From NCBI RefSeq assembly GCF_020026915.1, contig NZ_JAINUY010000001.1, positions 1,364,001 to 1,428,000 of the forward strand: a DNA stretch of 64,000 nucleotides, read 5' to 3'. Each line of letters opens with the position of its first letter. Within the stretch, counting starts at the first letter, position 1. The position numbers were made by a program, and so were the translations under genes. Positions 36,490 through 46,308 of the stretch are shown piece after piece. The notes below the pieces were generated by a model. It was not told the origin of the DNA. It did not search any database and saw only the letters and a program-made list of their open reading frames with translations. Source of the DNA: Flavobacterium potami. GTDB lineage: Bacteria; Bacteroidota; Bacteroidia; Flavobacteriales; Flavobacteriaceae.

Positions 36490-37041
36490 CTATAATTTAT
36501 TTAGCCTGTTAACCAGATAACTGATCATTTTTGCAACATCATCGGCAGGAATAGAGAAGTCTTTTTCAATCCAGTTTTTAATTACTGCGATGCTTCCTTT
36601 CTCGCCAAACTGATATGCCATTTCAATAAAGGGCTGTATTTCTGGACTAAGCTCTATTTGATTTTTTACGGGAAAATTATTTCTAACACTGGTCAGGATG
36701 CGGGCCAGAATGCCGCTTCCATCTGCTTTTGTAAATACAATTTTGCTCATTTCCTTGTCGTTTTCCAGCAGTTTGCAGCTCAGAAGAATTACTTCATCCA
36801 TATTGGCGCTTTTGCGGAGAACGGCCGACAGCCTTTCAAAAATATCTTCTTCAAGTTCCAGCAGTATATCCAGCGGAATTGTATAATGCCGATAAAATGA
36901 ATTTCGGTTGACATCTGCCGTTTTGCATAGTTGAGTAATGGTAATTTCGCTCAGTTCGCGTTCCTGCAGCAAACTGAATAAAGCCTCACGCAAAACTTTT
37001 TTAGTGTACTGAACTCTTCTGTCTTTTCTTAAATCCATCAT
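36490..37041 (-). CDS. TetR family transcriptional regulator
   Basis: 183 residues. N-terminal TetR HTH (TKKVLREALFSLLQERELSEITITQLCKTADVNRNSFYRHY, residues ~13-55) and a helical C-terminal ligand domain resembling the TetR_C_7-type. It is divergent from the SDR epimerase gene and upstream of the flavoprotein gene, so it probably regulates one or both; the ligand is unknown. A second Met directly follows the first, so the start may be one codon later. Confidence 0.87.
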   Translation of the reverse strand: MMDLRKDRRVQYTKKVLREALFSLLQERELSEITITQLCKTADVNRNSFYRHYTIPLDILLELEEDIFERLSAVLRKSANMDEVILLSCKLLENDKEMSKIVFTKADGSGILARILTSVRNNFPVKNQIELSPEIQPFIEMAYQFGEKGSIAVIKNWIEKDFSIPADDVAKMISYLVNRLNKL

Positions 37042-37252
37042 AAATTAAATTTTTTACGCTACAAAATGGCTAGTATTTGTCCGCTAACATACAGAATTCC
37101 GCACTTTTGAAGCATCAGTTCATTTACTCTTTTATAGCTTTACAAAACAACACGGAAAGATACAAAAAGTTAAATAAGAAACATATTGTATCGTAAAATC
37201 AGCTTTTCTATCAAAAAGGTTGTGCGATAAAGTATCAATAAATAGTAAAATT

Positions 37253-38308
37253 ATGAAAAATGAAATAGTAAAAAAGAGAATATTGCTGACCGGCGCATCA
37301 GGAACTGTCGGTTTTGAAGCCTTGCAGCATTTGGTAGAGAATCCCGATTATGAAATAACGGTTTTTGATGTTAAAACCAGAAAATCCATTAAAAAATTGG
37401 CACCGTTTCAATCTCGTGTCGAAATTGTTTACGGGGATATTGGCAATCAAGAAGAAGTACAGAAAGTTACCCAAAACAAAGATGCAGTTATTCACTTGGC
37501 TGCCATTATTCCGCCTCTTGCCGATATAAATCCGGAACTTGCTTATCGCGTTAATGTTCAGGGAACCGAAAATCTTATCCGCGGATTAGAAATAGGTTCA
37601 CCCGACTGCCATTTGATATTTAGTTCAAGTGTTTCAGTATATGGAGATCGAATTAATAACCCTGAAATCAAAGTGACTGATGCGTTGAAACCTAGTCCAG
37701 GAGATCAATACGGAGAAACAAAAGTGCTTTGTGAAACGCTGATTCAAAATTCAAACTTGTCTTGGACCATCTTCCGTCTGGCAGCTATTATGGGAAATCA
37801 TAAAATGTCCAAACTCATGTTTCATATGCCGCTGAAGACGCCTATTGAAATCTGTACGCCAAAAGATGCGGGCAGAGCTTTTGCCAATGCGGCAGGGTAT
37901 TTGAAAAAACTTGAAAATCAGATTTTCAATTTGGGAGGAGGAGAAAACTGCGTCATTGTGTACGAGTCTTTTTTGGATAAAATGTTTGATAGATTTGGTT
38001 TAGGCAAAGCCAATTTTCCTAGAAGGGCTTTTGCTGAGAAAAACTTTCACTGCGGAATATTAAAAGATGGTGACGTTTTAGACACCATCATTCATTTTCG
38101 AGAACAAAATTTAGAGGATTATTTCGAAATGGTAAGCCAGCAGATCCATCCTCTTCAGCGAAAAATAACGTTTCTTTTCCGAAGTATCATTAAAAAATGG
38201 CTACTTTCAAAATCTGAACCCTACCGAGCACACATAAAGGGAAATGCTAGAGAACTGAACCAGTTTTTTAACCAGTCAGAATACGAAGCACGCGAGATTT
38301 TAGTATAA
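37253..38308 (+). CDS. NAD(P)-dependent epimerase/dehydratase (extended SDR)
   Basis: 351 residues from the ATG at 37253 (the frame reaches back to a TTG at 37220 with no family-like sequence). Rossmann motif RILLTGASGTVG near residue 10 and catalytic YGETK (YxxxK). The C-terminal ~100 residues are unusual, ending in a basic tail. Family members act on nucleotide sugars or small ketones/alcohols; this substrate is unknown. Divergent from the TetR gene and 19 nt upstream of the DUF2141 gene. Confidence 0.85.
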   Translation: MKNEIVKKRILLTGASGTVGFEALQHLVENPDYEITVFDVKTRKSIKKLAPFQSRVEIVYGDIGNQEEVQKVTQNKDAVIHLAAIIPPLADINPELAYRVNVQGTENLIRGLEIGSPDCHLIFSSSVSVYGDRINNPEIKVTDALKPSPGDQYGETKVLCETLIQNSNLSWTIFRLAAIMGNHKMSKLMFHMPLKTPIEICTPKDAGRAFANAAGYLKKLENQIFNLGGGENCVIVYESFLDKMFDRFGLGKANFPRRAFAEKNFHCGILKDGDVLDTIIHFREQNLEDYFEMVSQQIHPLQRKITFLFRSIIKKWLLSKSEPYRAHIKGNARELNQFFNQSEYEAREILV

Positions 38309-38327
38309 ACTTAAAGGAAAGAAAATT

Positions 38328-38753
38328 ATGAAATCTAAATTAATAATCTTGATACTCTTGTTCATTGCAAATATGAATCTTTTTGCGCAAAATAATTTAA
38401 GTGTTGAAGTGACTGGTCTCGTGCCAGATAAAGGAAATGTCATTTTGGGATTATACAACAAGAAGATTGGTTTTCTTGAAAATGGATTCGGAATTGCCAA
38501 TGTGAAAGTAAAGGCTACTGGGGATCGTATTGTTTACACTTTTAAATATCTCCCTGATGGCGAGTATGCCGTTGCGGTATATCAGGACGAGAACAGCAAT
38601 GGAAAATGCGACCGCAATATGATTGGCTATCCAACAGAAGGTTTTGGCTTTTCTAAAAATTTTAGGCCAAAATTTTCAGTTCCTAAATTTGATGAGGTCA
38701 AAATTGCAGTGTGGCAGTCCGTTAAAACCAACATTGTATTGATACAGAAGTAA
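38328..38753 (+). CDS. DUF2141 family secreted protein
   Basis: 141 residues with a signal peptide (1-20) and one beta-rich DUF2141 domain, recognisable from FKYLPDGEYAVAVYQDENSNGKCDRN. Function unknown; family members are envelope proteins common in Bacteroidota. An AAAGGAAAG stretch lies ahead of the ATG, and the gene follows the SDR gene by 19 nt, so they are likely cotranscribed. Confidence 0.85.
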   Translation: MKSKLIILILLFIANMNLFAQNNLSVEVTGLVPDKGNVILGLYNKKIGFLENGFGIANVKVKATGDRIVYTFKYLPDGEYAVAVYQDENSNGKCDRNMIGYPTEGFGFSKNFRPKFSVPKFDEVKIAVWQSVKTNIVLIQK

Positions 38754-38769
38754 TCTGGAAATTTTGCGG

Positions 38770-39194
38770 CTACTCCACAAAATTAGGAGATTCGCATTTC
38801 TGCCAGTATTCAACGATTATCCTGATTGTATTTTTTAATTCTCCAAATTCAGACGGCTTAACAAAGAACCCCTGTATGGATTTTGAATAAGCGTCAATTA
38901 CATCCCGCTGCTCTGCACTTGTGGTGAAAAATAGATAAGGAATGGTTTTTAGACGAATGCTTTCATTCTCAATACCTGTTTTCTAAGTTCAATTCCGCTC
39001 AGTTTAGGCATATTGATATCAGAGAAAACGATGAATGGTTCATCATAGGTTCCACGCAGATGGTTCAATGCTTCCTGACCGTCGTTGAAGAATATAATTT
39101 CATTCTTGTAATTAAGTTCTTTAAAAACTTCACTAAAAATATCCTGATCGTCCTGATCGTCCTCAATGACTATGATTGCTCCTTTCTTGTTCAT
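38770..39194 (-). pseudogene. Response regulator (Rcp1-like), frameshifted
   Basis: The first frame gives 81 residues (39194 down to 38949) with the acidic cluster IEDDQDDQD and phosphoacceptor FSDINMPKLSG, then ends in MKAFV. In another frame the same strand continues with RLKTIPYLFFTTSAEQRDV and FFVKPSEFGEL, supplying the conserved Thr and Lys, and stops at 38770. The break lies in 38964-38972; one missing base would restore VLENESIRLKTIP. Joined, the product would be ~141 aa, matching the other receivers here. Either a real frameshift or an assembly error. Confidence 0.8.
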
Positions 39195-39525
39195 GCTATT
39201 TTTTTTTGGTCATGATCAGCGGCAAATGTTTTGCATGACAGTTTAAGTTTACTAATTTACTCATTTTTATGATAATATTGTGCTGAAATTTTCGCAGTGC
39301 ATATTCTGATTGCTTTTAAATTTTTCAGACATGGCCCAATTTCAAAAATTGAATTTTGTCTGAAGTCAGTATCAAGGCTTGATAAGCTTAGATAGAATCG
39401 GACGTGAATTAAGACGTCTTCTTGCAATTAATATTTTTAACACTTGGTTGCAATTGTAATTTTTATGGAAACCGTGCGGAATCCCATTGGGTTTCCGCAC
39501 GGTTTAATATGCTACTAAATAAAAG
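39195..39525. other. Intergenic region with terminator
   Basis: No ORF. Holds the hairpin at 39469-39505 and the likely promoter region of the receiver gene to its left. Confidence 0.5.
39469..39505 (-). terminator. Hairpin terminator of the T9SS cargo gene
   Basis: A 13-bp perfect stem (39469-39481 with 39493-39505; core CCGTGCGGAA) with an 11-nt loop lies 20 bases beyond the stop codon of the minus-strand gene ending at 39526. The T run on the exit side is weak. Confidence 0.6.
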
Positions 39526-40347
39526 CTAAAAAAGCACTTTTCGGGCTATAACGCGACCATCTTCTAAAGTAGCTTTAACCAGCAAAACCTGAGAATTGGA
39601 TTGAATTCCAACAATCTCTACGTATGATTCGCCTCTGTTCTGGCTGCTGAAAAGCAGCTTTCCGTTAAGATCAAAAACTGCGGTCTCCCTTAAAAAAGTT
39701 TTTTCAGAATTAAGAGTAATAACCCTGTCTTTCACTGAGATATAGAAAGATGACAGATTGCTTACAATTTCATCAACTCCCAATTTGGATTCTTCACTAT
39801 AACGCAGTATAAAACGGTCATTGAAAATGCCTGTATTGGTGTAAAAAGTATATGGTCCATTTTTAAGATTGTGCACCGTTCCTGTTTCCTTATCCTGAAG
39901 ATAGATATCCTTTTGGGCGAGATCGCCGTCAGTACGGTCAATGGAGATAATAAGATTTCCCCTTATGGCCGATCTATACCCCAGCGGTATTGTGTCGGAA
40001 GGATCAAAGGGTAGTGCACGACCCTGAATCACCAGTTTTTTGCCTTCATTTATACTGTAAAAATCTGCATATTTATTGGCATCCAGAGATATACCATCGT
40101 AATTAACATCCCAGCCGTTGGTTGCTCCTTCGATATATCCGATAAGAACCTGTTTGAAAAGACCTTCTGTATTGGTGAGATTGAGCCATACCCTGTGCCT
40201 TTCGATTTCCTGTGGACTTTCGGCTTCAAAGTTTAGATGAGTTTTGCATCCAAGAGGGGTTCGGTATAGGAATGGATTTGAATTTGACGATACTGCATAC
40301 TGCGCAGCTATTATAAAGAGTAGGGCTGATAAGAATAATTTTTTCAT
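39526..40347 (-). CDS. Secreted protein with T9SS type C sorting domain
   Basis: 273 residues with a signal peptide (1-20). The last ~95 residues, from FILRYSEESKLGVDEIVSNLSSFYISVKDRVITLNS to DGRVIARKVLF, match the type C sorting signal of the type IX secretion system, so the protein is exported through T9SS to the surface or medium. The remaining ~150-residue middle (WLNLTNTEGLFKQVLIGYIEGATNG) looks like the region that commonly precedes this domain in larger adhesins. At this size there is little room for a separate effector domain. Function unknown. Confidence 0.82.
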   Translation of the reverse strand: MKKLFLSALLFIIAAQYAVSSNSNPFLYRTPLGCKTHLNFEAESPQEIERHRVWLNLTNTEGLFKQVLIGYIEGATNGWDVNYDGISLDANKYADFYSINEGKKLVIQGRALPFDPSDTIPLGYRSAIRGNLIISIDRTDGDLAQKDIYLQDKETGTVHNLKNGPYTFYTNTGIFNDRFILRYSEESKLGVDEIVSNLSSFYISVKDRVITLNSEKTFLRETAVFDLNGKLLFSSQNRGESYVEIVGIQSNSQVLLVKATLEDGRVIARKVLF

Positions 40348-40980
40348 GATTGATAATTTAAATATTAAAAAAAGGCGTTCGCCGTAACCTTTCTAAAATT
40401 TTAAATAACAGCATACAAGTTGTGGGGCACTATCAAGTGTCCGAATGTTTTAACCAACAAAATTATTTAAGTAGTTTTATTTCCTATATCTGCTATTTAA
40501 GATTTTAGATTTATCTGATAGTCTCGAGCCATAAAAAGGATGCTTGTCAGCTGCAGTCTAAACAAAAGCTTAAAGCCTTAAGGGCTTTTGAAGCATTACA
40601 TCGATGATTTTTGCTTTTTAACGATCAAATGAAATATTAAGTTATGAATTTTATTATAAAATTGGAAACAACAAATGTGTTTTTAACACAAAAGATCTGC
40701 TTTTTCATATGTTATCGACTCAAGTGTTAAATTTTCAAAATAACATATTGTTTATTAGTGTTTTAGTTTTTAATTCTGGAACTATATTGGTGGAGTTTTG
40801 CCCCTAGTAATTTCGAAACTTGTCGTATATGCGTAACATTTCGCCTCCTAGTACAGGCATTTTTTTATAATGATATTGTATTAAATCACACAATGATATA
40901 AAGGTTCCGCAATATCAAGTTCACCTATTTGTTGTTTAAAGAAAGCAAGGGGATGGTTTTGAAGCGATTCGGCGAGAGAC
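40348..40980. other. Intergenic region upstream of the T9SS cargo gene
   Basis: AT-rich, no ORF of note. Presumably contains the promoter of the minus-strand cargo gene, but no clear element was identified. Confidence 0.4.
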
Positions 40981-41084
40981 TGCACAAAAATAAAACCCGC
41001 CTGGATGCCCCTTGGGCACAGGCGGGCTGTCCATAAACATAATCTTCCAAAAAATGTTTATTTGTAGGATTGAAGGTTGTGCAA
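40981..41084. ncRNA. Candidate structured RNA, strand uncertain
   Basis: Three nested or successive stems in ~100 bases: an outer 7-bp stem TGCACAA/TTGTGCA (40981-40987 with 41078-41084), a strong GC-rich hairpin (CCCGCCTG 40996-41003 with CAGGCGGG 41019-41026, plus inner TGCCC/GGGCA), and an 8-bp hairpin ATAAACAT/ATGTTTAT (41033-41040 with 41054-41061). The flanks are AT-rich, so the GC-rich core stands out. On the minus strand the strong hairpin is followed by a T-rich stretch and could act as a terminator; on the plus strand there is no T run. No protein-coding gene explains it. Confidence 0.4.
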
Positions 41085-41404
41085 ATTTAAACTATTTATT
41101 AGAGCCACCTTATGAAATTGCTCAATTAAAATATCCTCCAAAGCTGGTAAATAAATTATGACATTGAAGAAATCTTCCGAATTCCTTTGTTATTGGATTG
41201 GTGCTAGATTCTTTTGCTGCAGTTTTCTTTTAAGGTTAATGTGTTTAGAGCGAGGCTGCCATATTATCTGCTGCAAATTTTTGAGAATAGATTTTTATTG
41301 GTTTGAATAGTTGATCTCATTTAAAATTAATGTTTAAATTTTTATAATTAGGCTACTGATTAAATAAACATTACCTTTCCCTTGAATTAATAAATAGAAG
41401 AACG
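41085..41404. other. Upstream region of the PAS-array kinase
   Basis: AT-rich with no ORF. It contains TAAATTTG on the minus strand at 41082-41089 (edge of the RNA candidate) and TACCTTTC near 41375 on the plus strand, one base off the -7 consensus. Confidence 0.35.
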
Positions 41405-44400
41405 GTGGAGCCATTAGAGATTACAGATTATAAGTATACATTTTTAAAGACGGGTGGTGATTTAGGCAGGCTTATCAATGATTTCAACTGGCATGATACG
41501 GCTTTGGGCGCTATTGAATTTTGGAGCGAAAATCTTTGTTCTTCATTAAGTATTCTCCTCGGTTCTTCCGTGCCCTCATTTTTAATATGGAGCGATGAGC
41601 ATTATTTTTTTTACAATGATTCTTTTCGCCCGTTTTTAAGAAAAAATTTTACTGATTCTGACGTTTTGGGATGTCCTGTAAATGAAGTCCTCCATGCGGA
41701 ATGGAAAACAGCAGCGTCGACATTAAGGGAAATGTCTGTCAGACAGACCGCAAAAGCCGAAGATAATATTGCGGCATCACTCATTCAAAATGCAATTGTA
41801 AAGAATGTATATTTAACCCTTAGCTACAGGGCAATATATGATAAAAAAGGGATGACCCAAGGATTTTTTGTAACCTGTATCGAAAGTTCCGCAGCAATAC
41901 CAGCACTTATTAAATCAAGTAGCGCAAGGTCTCAGTTAAATAACGTATTAATGCAGTCCAATGCCGGGATTGCACAAGCAAATATAGAAGGACGTATTGT
42001 TGAGGTCAATGAGCGTTACTGCCAAATGCTTGGCTATAGCCGCAAAGAAATTCTGAAAATGAATTTAGGAGAGCTTACCCATCCTGATGACCTGGAACAA
42101 AACAAGATTCTGCTTGAGGACTGTATTGTAAACGGAAATGATTTCCTGATGGAAAAAAGGTACGTGTGTAAAAACGGAAAGGAAATTTGGGTAAATAATA
42201 GTGTTTCTCTAGTAGCTGATTCTGAAGGCAAAAAATACATAACCGCCATAGCTATTGATATCACGGAACAACGGGAAAGAGAAAAAAAGCTTACCATCAG
42301 TGAAAATCGTTTTAAAAGTCTTGTAGCAAAAGCACCAGTTGGAACAGCTTTATTTCGAGGCAGGGAATTTTATGTAGATCTTGCCAATGATGTTATGCTT
42401 GGCTATTGGAAAAAAAAGGATGATATAATTGGAAAGAAAATAACTGATGTTCTTTCCGATATTACCAATCATGAGTTTTTCGAACGTCTGCTGCAGGTTT
42501 ATACTTCCGGTTCTGTCTTCAAAGCTTCCGGAGCTTTAATCGTAAATAAGAAAACAGGAAAAAACAATTATTTTGATTATTCTCTCACACCGTTATTTGA
42601 TGAAAATAATGCTGTTTATGCGGTTCTTCATATGTGCTCCGATGTTACTATCAGCGTTAAGGCACAAAATCAGATAACTGAAAGCCATAATCAGCTGGCA
42701 TCTATATTTGAACAATCTCCAGTTGGCATTGCCACTTTATCCGTAACTGAAGATCTCGTTTTTCAAAGCGCCAATGCTTTTTATTGTGAACTTGTCGGGC
42801 GCCATAAAAAAGAGATCATTGGAAAACCGCTTCTTGAAGCTCTTCCTGAGATAAAAGGGCAGGGGTTTGATGGGCTTTTGAGAGAAGTTATAAATTCAGG
42901 CAAAGCTTATATCGCCAAGGAAGTGGAAGTCGAACTGCTTCGCAACGGCAGGCTCGAATATATCTATGTAGACTTAACCTATCAGCTGCACCATAATCTG
43001 GAGGGACTGCCAAATATTATTTTGGTAATTGCTACAGATGTAACAAATCAGGTTTTAAGCCGTCGGGAAGTGGAGCAGAGCGAGGCTAAGATGCTCAGCA
43101 TTATAGCAGCCGCTCCTGCGGGAATAGGACTGTTCGTCGGTCGTGATCTGATAATTGAAAACCCGAACCAGACTTTTATAGACATCGTTGGTAAAGGCCC
43201 GGACATTGAAGGACTTCCGCTCAGAGAAGCAATGCCGGAATTGATTACGGAAGGGCAGGCCTACTTAAAAATTTTGGATGATATATTCACTACAGGCATT
43301 CCGTTTATATCTTCAGCATCACTTGTGAAAATAAATCAGAATGGCGTTTTAAATGATAATTACTATAACATATCGTATACGCCCATTTATAATAAAGAGG
43401 GGGAGATTTATGCGATACTGGATATCGCAATTGATGTCACGGCTCAGGTAAAAGCGCAGCAGGAGAAAGAGGAAAGCGAGGCCCATCTTGAACTGCTTAG
43501 AGACACTGTTCCAGCCATGATATTTTATCTGGATAAAGAGATGCGCTACTGCTCTTATAATTCTGTTTTTAAGGATTGGTTTGGCGTGGACAATCAGGAA
43601 GCCATTGGCAAGACGGTTCGTGAGTTTATCGGGGAAGCCGCTTATGCTAAAGTACTCCCGCATCTTGAAATAGCCTACGGAGGCGAACAGGAAAGATATG
43701 AAATGTTTGCTCCCTCCAGAATGGGAATAGGCAGATGGCTCAGCATTGTATATACTCCCCATAAGAATGCGCAAGGAGAGGTGATAGGGCTTATAGTCCA
43801 TGCAACGGATATTACCCAAAGCAAACAGACAGAAATTGCGCTTAGAGAAAGCGAATCCAAATTATTAACCGTTATCGAGGCGGCTCCTGTATCAATCTGT
43901 CTTTTCGTAGGTGAGGATTTGCGCATTGAAAATCCCAATCATCCATTTATCGCAAATGTCAATAAGGGAAGTGCTATTCAGGGATCTTCAATTAGAGATG
44001 TGCTTTCAAACACACATTCGGAAGCATTAGTTAGGGATGTGGAAATGGTGTATCATACCGGAAAGGGTTTTAATAAAGACGGAATTATCGGAATTCATTT
44101 TCGAGATAACGAGCCTACTTACCATAATTTGAGCCTTACGCCATTATTTGACGATTCCAATCAGGTTTATGCCGTTTTGTATGTCAGCTCTGATGTCACC
44201 AAAGAAATTACCTCTATTAAGAAAATAGAGCAGGCGGAAGAAGCTTTGCGCGCAGCGGTGGAAATTGCCGAAATGGGGACATGGTCTACAGATATTGCAA
44301 CCGGTATAACGACTGTTTCAGCCCGCCATGCTGAAATATTTGGATTTAAAGGTACTACGATGCATATCGATGAAGCAAGATCGGTGATTAAGATGTCAGA

Positions 44401-45430
44401 CCATAAAAGAGTTACAGGGGCCTTTGATGCCGCTCAAAACAAAGAAACGGGAGGAAAGTACGAGGCAGAATATAAGATTATTAACGGCATTACCGGTCAG
44501 GAACGCATTATACATTCTGTTGGGCAAACCTATTTCAATGAAGAAGGAATGCCACTGGTAATCAGCGGAACAGCCAAAGATATTACGATGCAGAGAGAAA
44601 TGCAGCTGGCGTTGGAAAATGAAGTAAAGTTAAGAACAAGTGAACTCGCAAGCGTGCTTGAACAATTGCAGGAAACAAATAACGAACTGCAAAAATCTAA
44701 TTACGCCCTGAAGCACTCCAACGAAGAACTGGCGCAGTTTGCCTATGTAGCGAGCCATGACCTGCAGGAGCCTCTGCGTAAAATCAGGTTTTTTGCAGAT
44801 ATGCTGGAGAATGGAAGCTCATCGCTAAGCGCTGCAGAAATAATTATGAAGATTGGAACTTCTGCGGAACGGATGAGGCAGCTCATCGGAGACCTGCTTG
44901 CCTTTTCGCGTCTGATCCAGCCCGAAAAAATACATCAGCAGGTTGACTTAAATGCTGTCCTGAAAAATATACGGATAGATTTTGAACTTATGATCAAAGA
45001 GAAAAATGCATCAATTAAGATCGCAAAATTACCCGTTGTAAAAGCCTCCAGTCTTCAGATGAACCAGCTTTTCTACAATCTGATGAGCAACGCTTTGAAG
45101 TTTACAAATCCTGAAATCTGTCCAAAGATTACAATCAGCGCATCGGTTGCAGCTCCCGATTTTGTCTCAAATTTTACAAACAGCCCGATTCAGCCGTGTA
45201 ATTTTCATCACATCATTTTTAAAGATAACGGCATTGGTTTTGAGAGAAATTATGAAAACCAGATATTTGAAATTTTCAAACGTCTTCATCCGCAGAATAT
45301 ATATCCAGGTTCGGGTATAGGTCTTGCCTTATGCAGAAGAATTGTTATGAATCATCAGGGAATTCTATTTGCGGAGTCCGAGCTTGGCAAAGGCACCTGC
45401 TTTCATGTTTTTTTTCCGGTTGAGAATTAA
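41405..45430 (+). CDS. Soluble multi-PAS sensor histidine kinase
   Basis: 1341 residues from a GTG start. No transmembrane helices. A PAS-like N-terminal domain (~20-160) is followed by seven PAS/PAC units (starting near 178, 298, 428, 558, 693, 815 and 945), each closing with a DIT/DVT motif. Two pairs (SIIAAAPAGIGLFVGRDL-IENPN and TVIEAAPVSICLFVGEDLRIENPN) look like recent duplicates. A coiled coil leads to HisKA (YVASHDLQEPLRKI, His1118) and HATPase (FKDNGIGF, GSGIGLALC). It has no attached receiver, so it must signal through separate response regulators such as those encoded nearby. Ligands or cofactors of the PAS domains cannot be told from sequence. Confidence 0.92.
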   Translation: MEPLEITDYKYTFLKTGGDLGRLINDFNWHDTALGAIEFWSENLCSSLSILLGSSVPSFLIWSDEHYFFYNDSFRPFLRKNFTDSDVLGCPVNEVLHAEWKTAASTLREMSVRQTAKAEDNIAASLIQNAIVKNVYLTLSYRAIYDKKGMTQGFFVTCIESSAAIPALIKSSSARSQLNNVLMQSNAGIAQANIEGRIVEVNERYCQMLGYSRKEILKMNLGELTHPDDLEQNKILLEDCIVNGNDFLMEKRYVCKNGKEIWVNNSVSLVADSEGKKYITAIAIDITEQREREKKLTISENRFKSLVAKAPVGTALFRGREFYVDLANDVMLGYWKKKDDIIGKKITDVLSDITNHEFFERLLQVYTSGSVFKASGALIVNKKTGKNNYFDYSLTPLFDENNAVYAVLHMCSDVTISVKAQNQITESHNQLASIFEQSPVGIATLSVTEDLVFQSANAFYCELVGRHKKEIIGKPLLEALPEIKGQGFDGLLREVINSGKAYIAKEVEVELLRNGRLEYIYVDLTYQLHHNLEGLPNIILVIATDVTNQVLSRREVEQSEAKMLSIIAAAPAGIGLFVGRDLIIENPNQTFIDIVGKGPDIEGLPLREAMPELITEGQAYLKILDDIFTTGIPFISSASLVKINQNGVLNDNYYNISYTPIYNKEGEIYAILDIAIDVTAQVKAQQEKEESEAHLELLRDTVPAMIFYLDKEMRYCSYNSVFKDWFGVDNQEAIGKTVREFIGEAAYAKVLPHLEIAYGGEQERYEMFAPSRMGIGRWLSIVYTPHKNAQGEVIGLIVHATDITQSKQTEIALRESESKLLTVIEAAPVSICLFVGEDLRIENPNHPFIANVNKGSAIQGSSIRDVLSNTHSEALVRDVEMVYHTGKGFNKDGIIGIHFRDNEPTYHNLSLTPLFDDSNQVYAVLYVSSDVTKEITSIKKIEQAEEALRAAVEIAEMGTWSTDIATGITTVSARHAEIFGFKGTTMHIDEARSVIKMSDHKRVTGAFDAAQNKETGGKYEAEYKIINGITGQERIIHSVGQTYFNEEGMPLVISGTAKDITMQREMQLALENEVKLRTSELASVLEQLQETNNELQKSNYALKHSNEELAQFAYVASHDLQEPLRKIRFFADMLENGSSSLSAAEIIMKIGTSAERMRQLIGDLLAFSRLIQPEKIHQQVDLNAVLKNIRIDFELMIKEKNASIKIAKLPVVKASSLQMNQLFYNLMSNALKFTNPEICPKITISASVAAPDFVSNFTNSPIQPCNFHHIIFKDNGIGFERNYENQIFEIFKRLHPQNIYPGSGIGLALCRRIVMNHQGILFAESELGKGTCFHVFFPVEN

Positions 45431-45876
45431 AAAGCATTATCGCATGAATGGGCTATGATTGCCTATTCAGCGGCAAAAAAGCATATGCGTCCCCAAATAA
45501 ATGGGGGAATGCAATTTGTTCCCATAAAGAAATTGCGATAGGCAGAGAAAATAATTCTTGGTTTGATTTAAAGGAAATATTGGCCAAGGTGGGAATTGTA
45601 TAAAGATCGGCGGAAATTGTAAGAATGTCCTGTGCAGGCAAATCTTATATTTGTGCTGTCAGAATAGCGTAAAAAATGTTTCAGGTTCAGAGCACTGATG
45701 GGCTAGTGGGCGAATTCTCTTAAAGATTTTCCAGATAGTAGGATCTTTGGCCGCAGCTATAGCCGCAAGGTCCTTATAATTGATATTATGAAAATTTAAG
45801 CAAGGCAGCTGTGTATGGAAGTTAAAAAAAGTGCTGAAAAATTTAGCAGGTCAATAAATCAATAAATATATATAAA
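45431..45876. other. Intergenic region before the cold-shock gene
   Basis: About 445 bases without a supported gene. Its last part is the probable 5' leader of the cold-shock mRNA; such leaders are often regulatory, but no specific motif was recognised. Confidence 0.4.
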
Positions 45877-46068
45877 ATGCAGGAAGGTACAGTAAAATTC
45901 TTCAATGAAGAAAAAGGTTTTGGTTTTATTACACCAAACAACGGCGGAAACGAAATTTTTGTTCATGTTTCTGGTCTCTCAGAAAGCGTTCGTGAAAAGG
46001 ACCAAGTCCGTTATGAGGTCAAGGAAGGGAAAAAAGGTCCGAATGCCGTAAATGTGATTTTGGCTTAA
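45877..46068 (+). CDS. Cold-shock domain protein (CspA family)
   Basis: 63 residues forming a single cold-shock domain: GTVKFFNEEKGFGFI (RNP1, KGFGFI) and EIFVHVS (RNP2). It binds single-stranded nucleic acid as an RNA chaperone. Full length for the family. A strong terminator follows 25 bases after the stop, so it is monocistronic. Its position between sensor kinases and receivers is notable but may be fortuitous. Confidence 0.95.
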   Translation: MQEGTVKFFNEEKGFGFITPNNGGNEIFVHVSGLSESVREKDQVRYEVKEGKKGPNAVNVILA

Positions 46069-46093
46069 CCAAAAAAATGAAAAAGATCTAATG

Positions 46094-46119
46094 CACCTGC
46101 CTGAAGCAGGTGTTTTTTT
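46094..46119 (+). terminator. Rho-independent terminator of the cold-shock gene
   Basis: CACCTGC (46094-46100) pairs with GCAGGTG (46106-46112), followed by seven T. Confidence 0.85.
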
Positions 46120-46275
46120 ATGCCTGGCTCTTTGCAATGCTAAATTCATTTACCTTGGCCATATCATTTATAGGAACTTGCATGGTTTTGCACTTTTTAT
46201 TTTAACTGGAAGGCAAAAAAGAAATAATATAAATCTTTGCTTTAATCCTGTAAGTCGGCTCATTTGCCGTATATT

Positions 46276-46283
46276 TAAATTTG
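46276..46283 (+). promoter_or_regulatory. -7 element (TAAATTTG) upstream of the 100-aa protein
   Basis: Exact match to TAnnTTTG, 25 bases ahead of the ATG at 46309. A -33 TTG at proper spacing was not seen, so this is tentative. Confidence 0.4.
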
Positions 46284-46308
46284 TCTTCTGATAGATAAAA
46301 AAATAATC

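Noticed and set aside
45453..45641. 62-aa minus-strand ORF before the cold-shock gene
   Set aside because: No domain and no neighbour support; composition is not distinctly protein-like.
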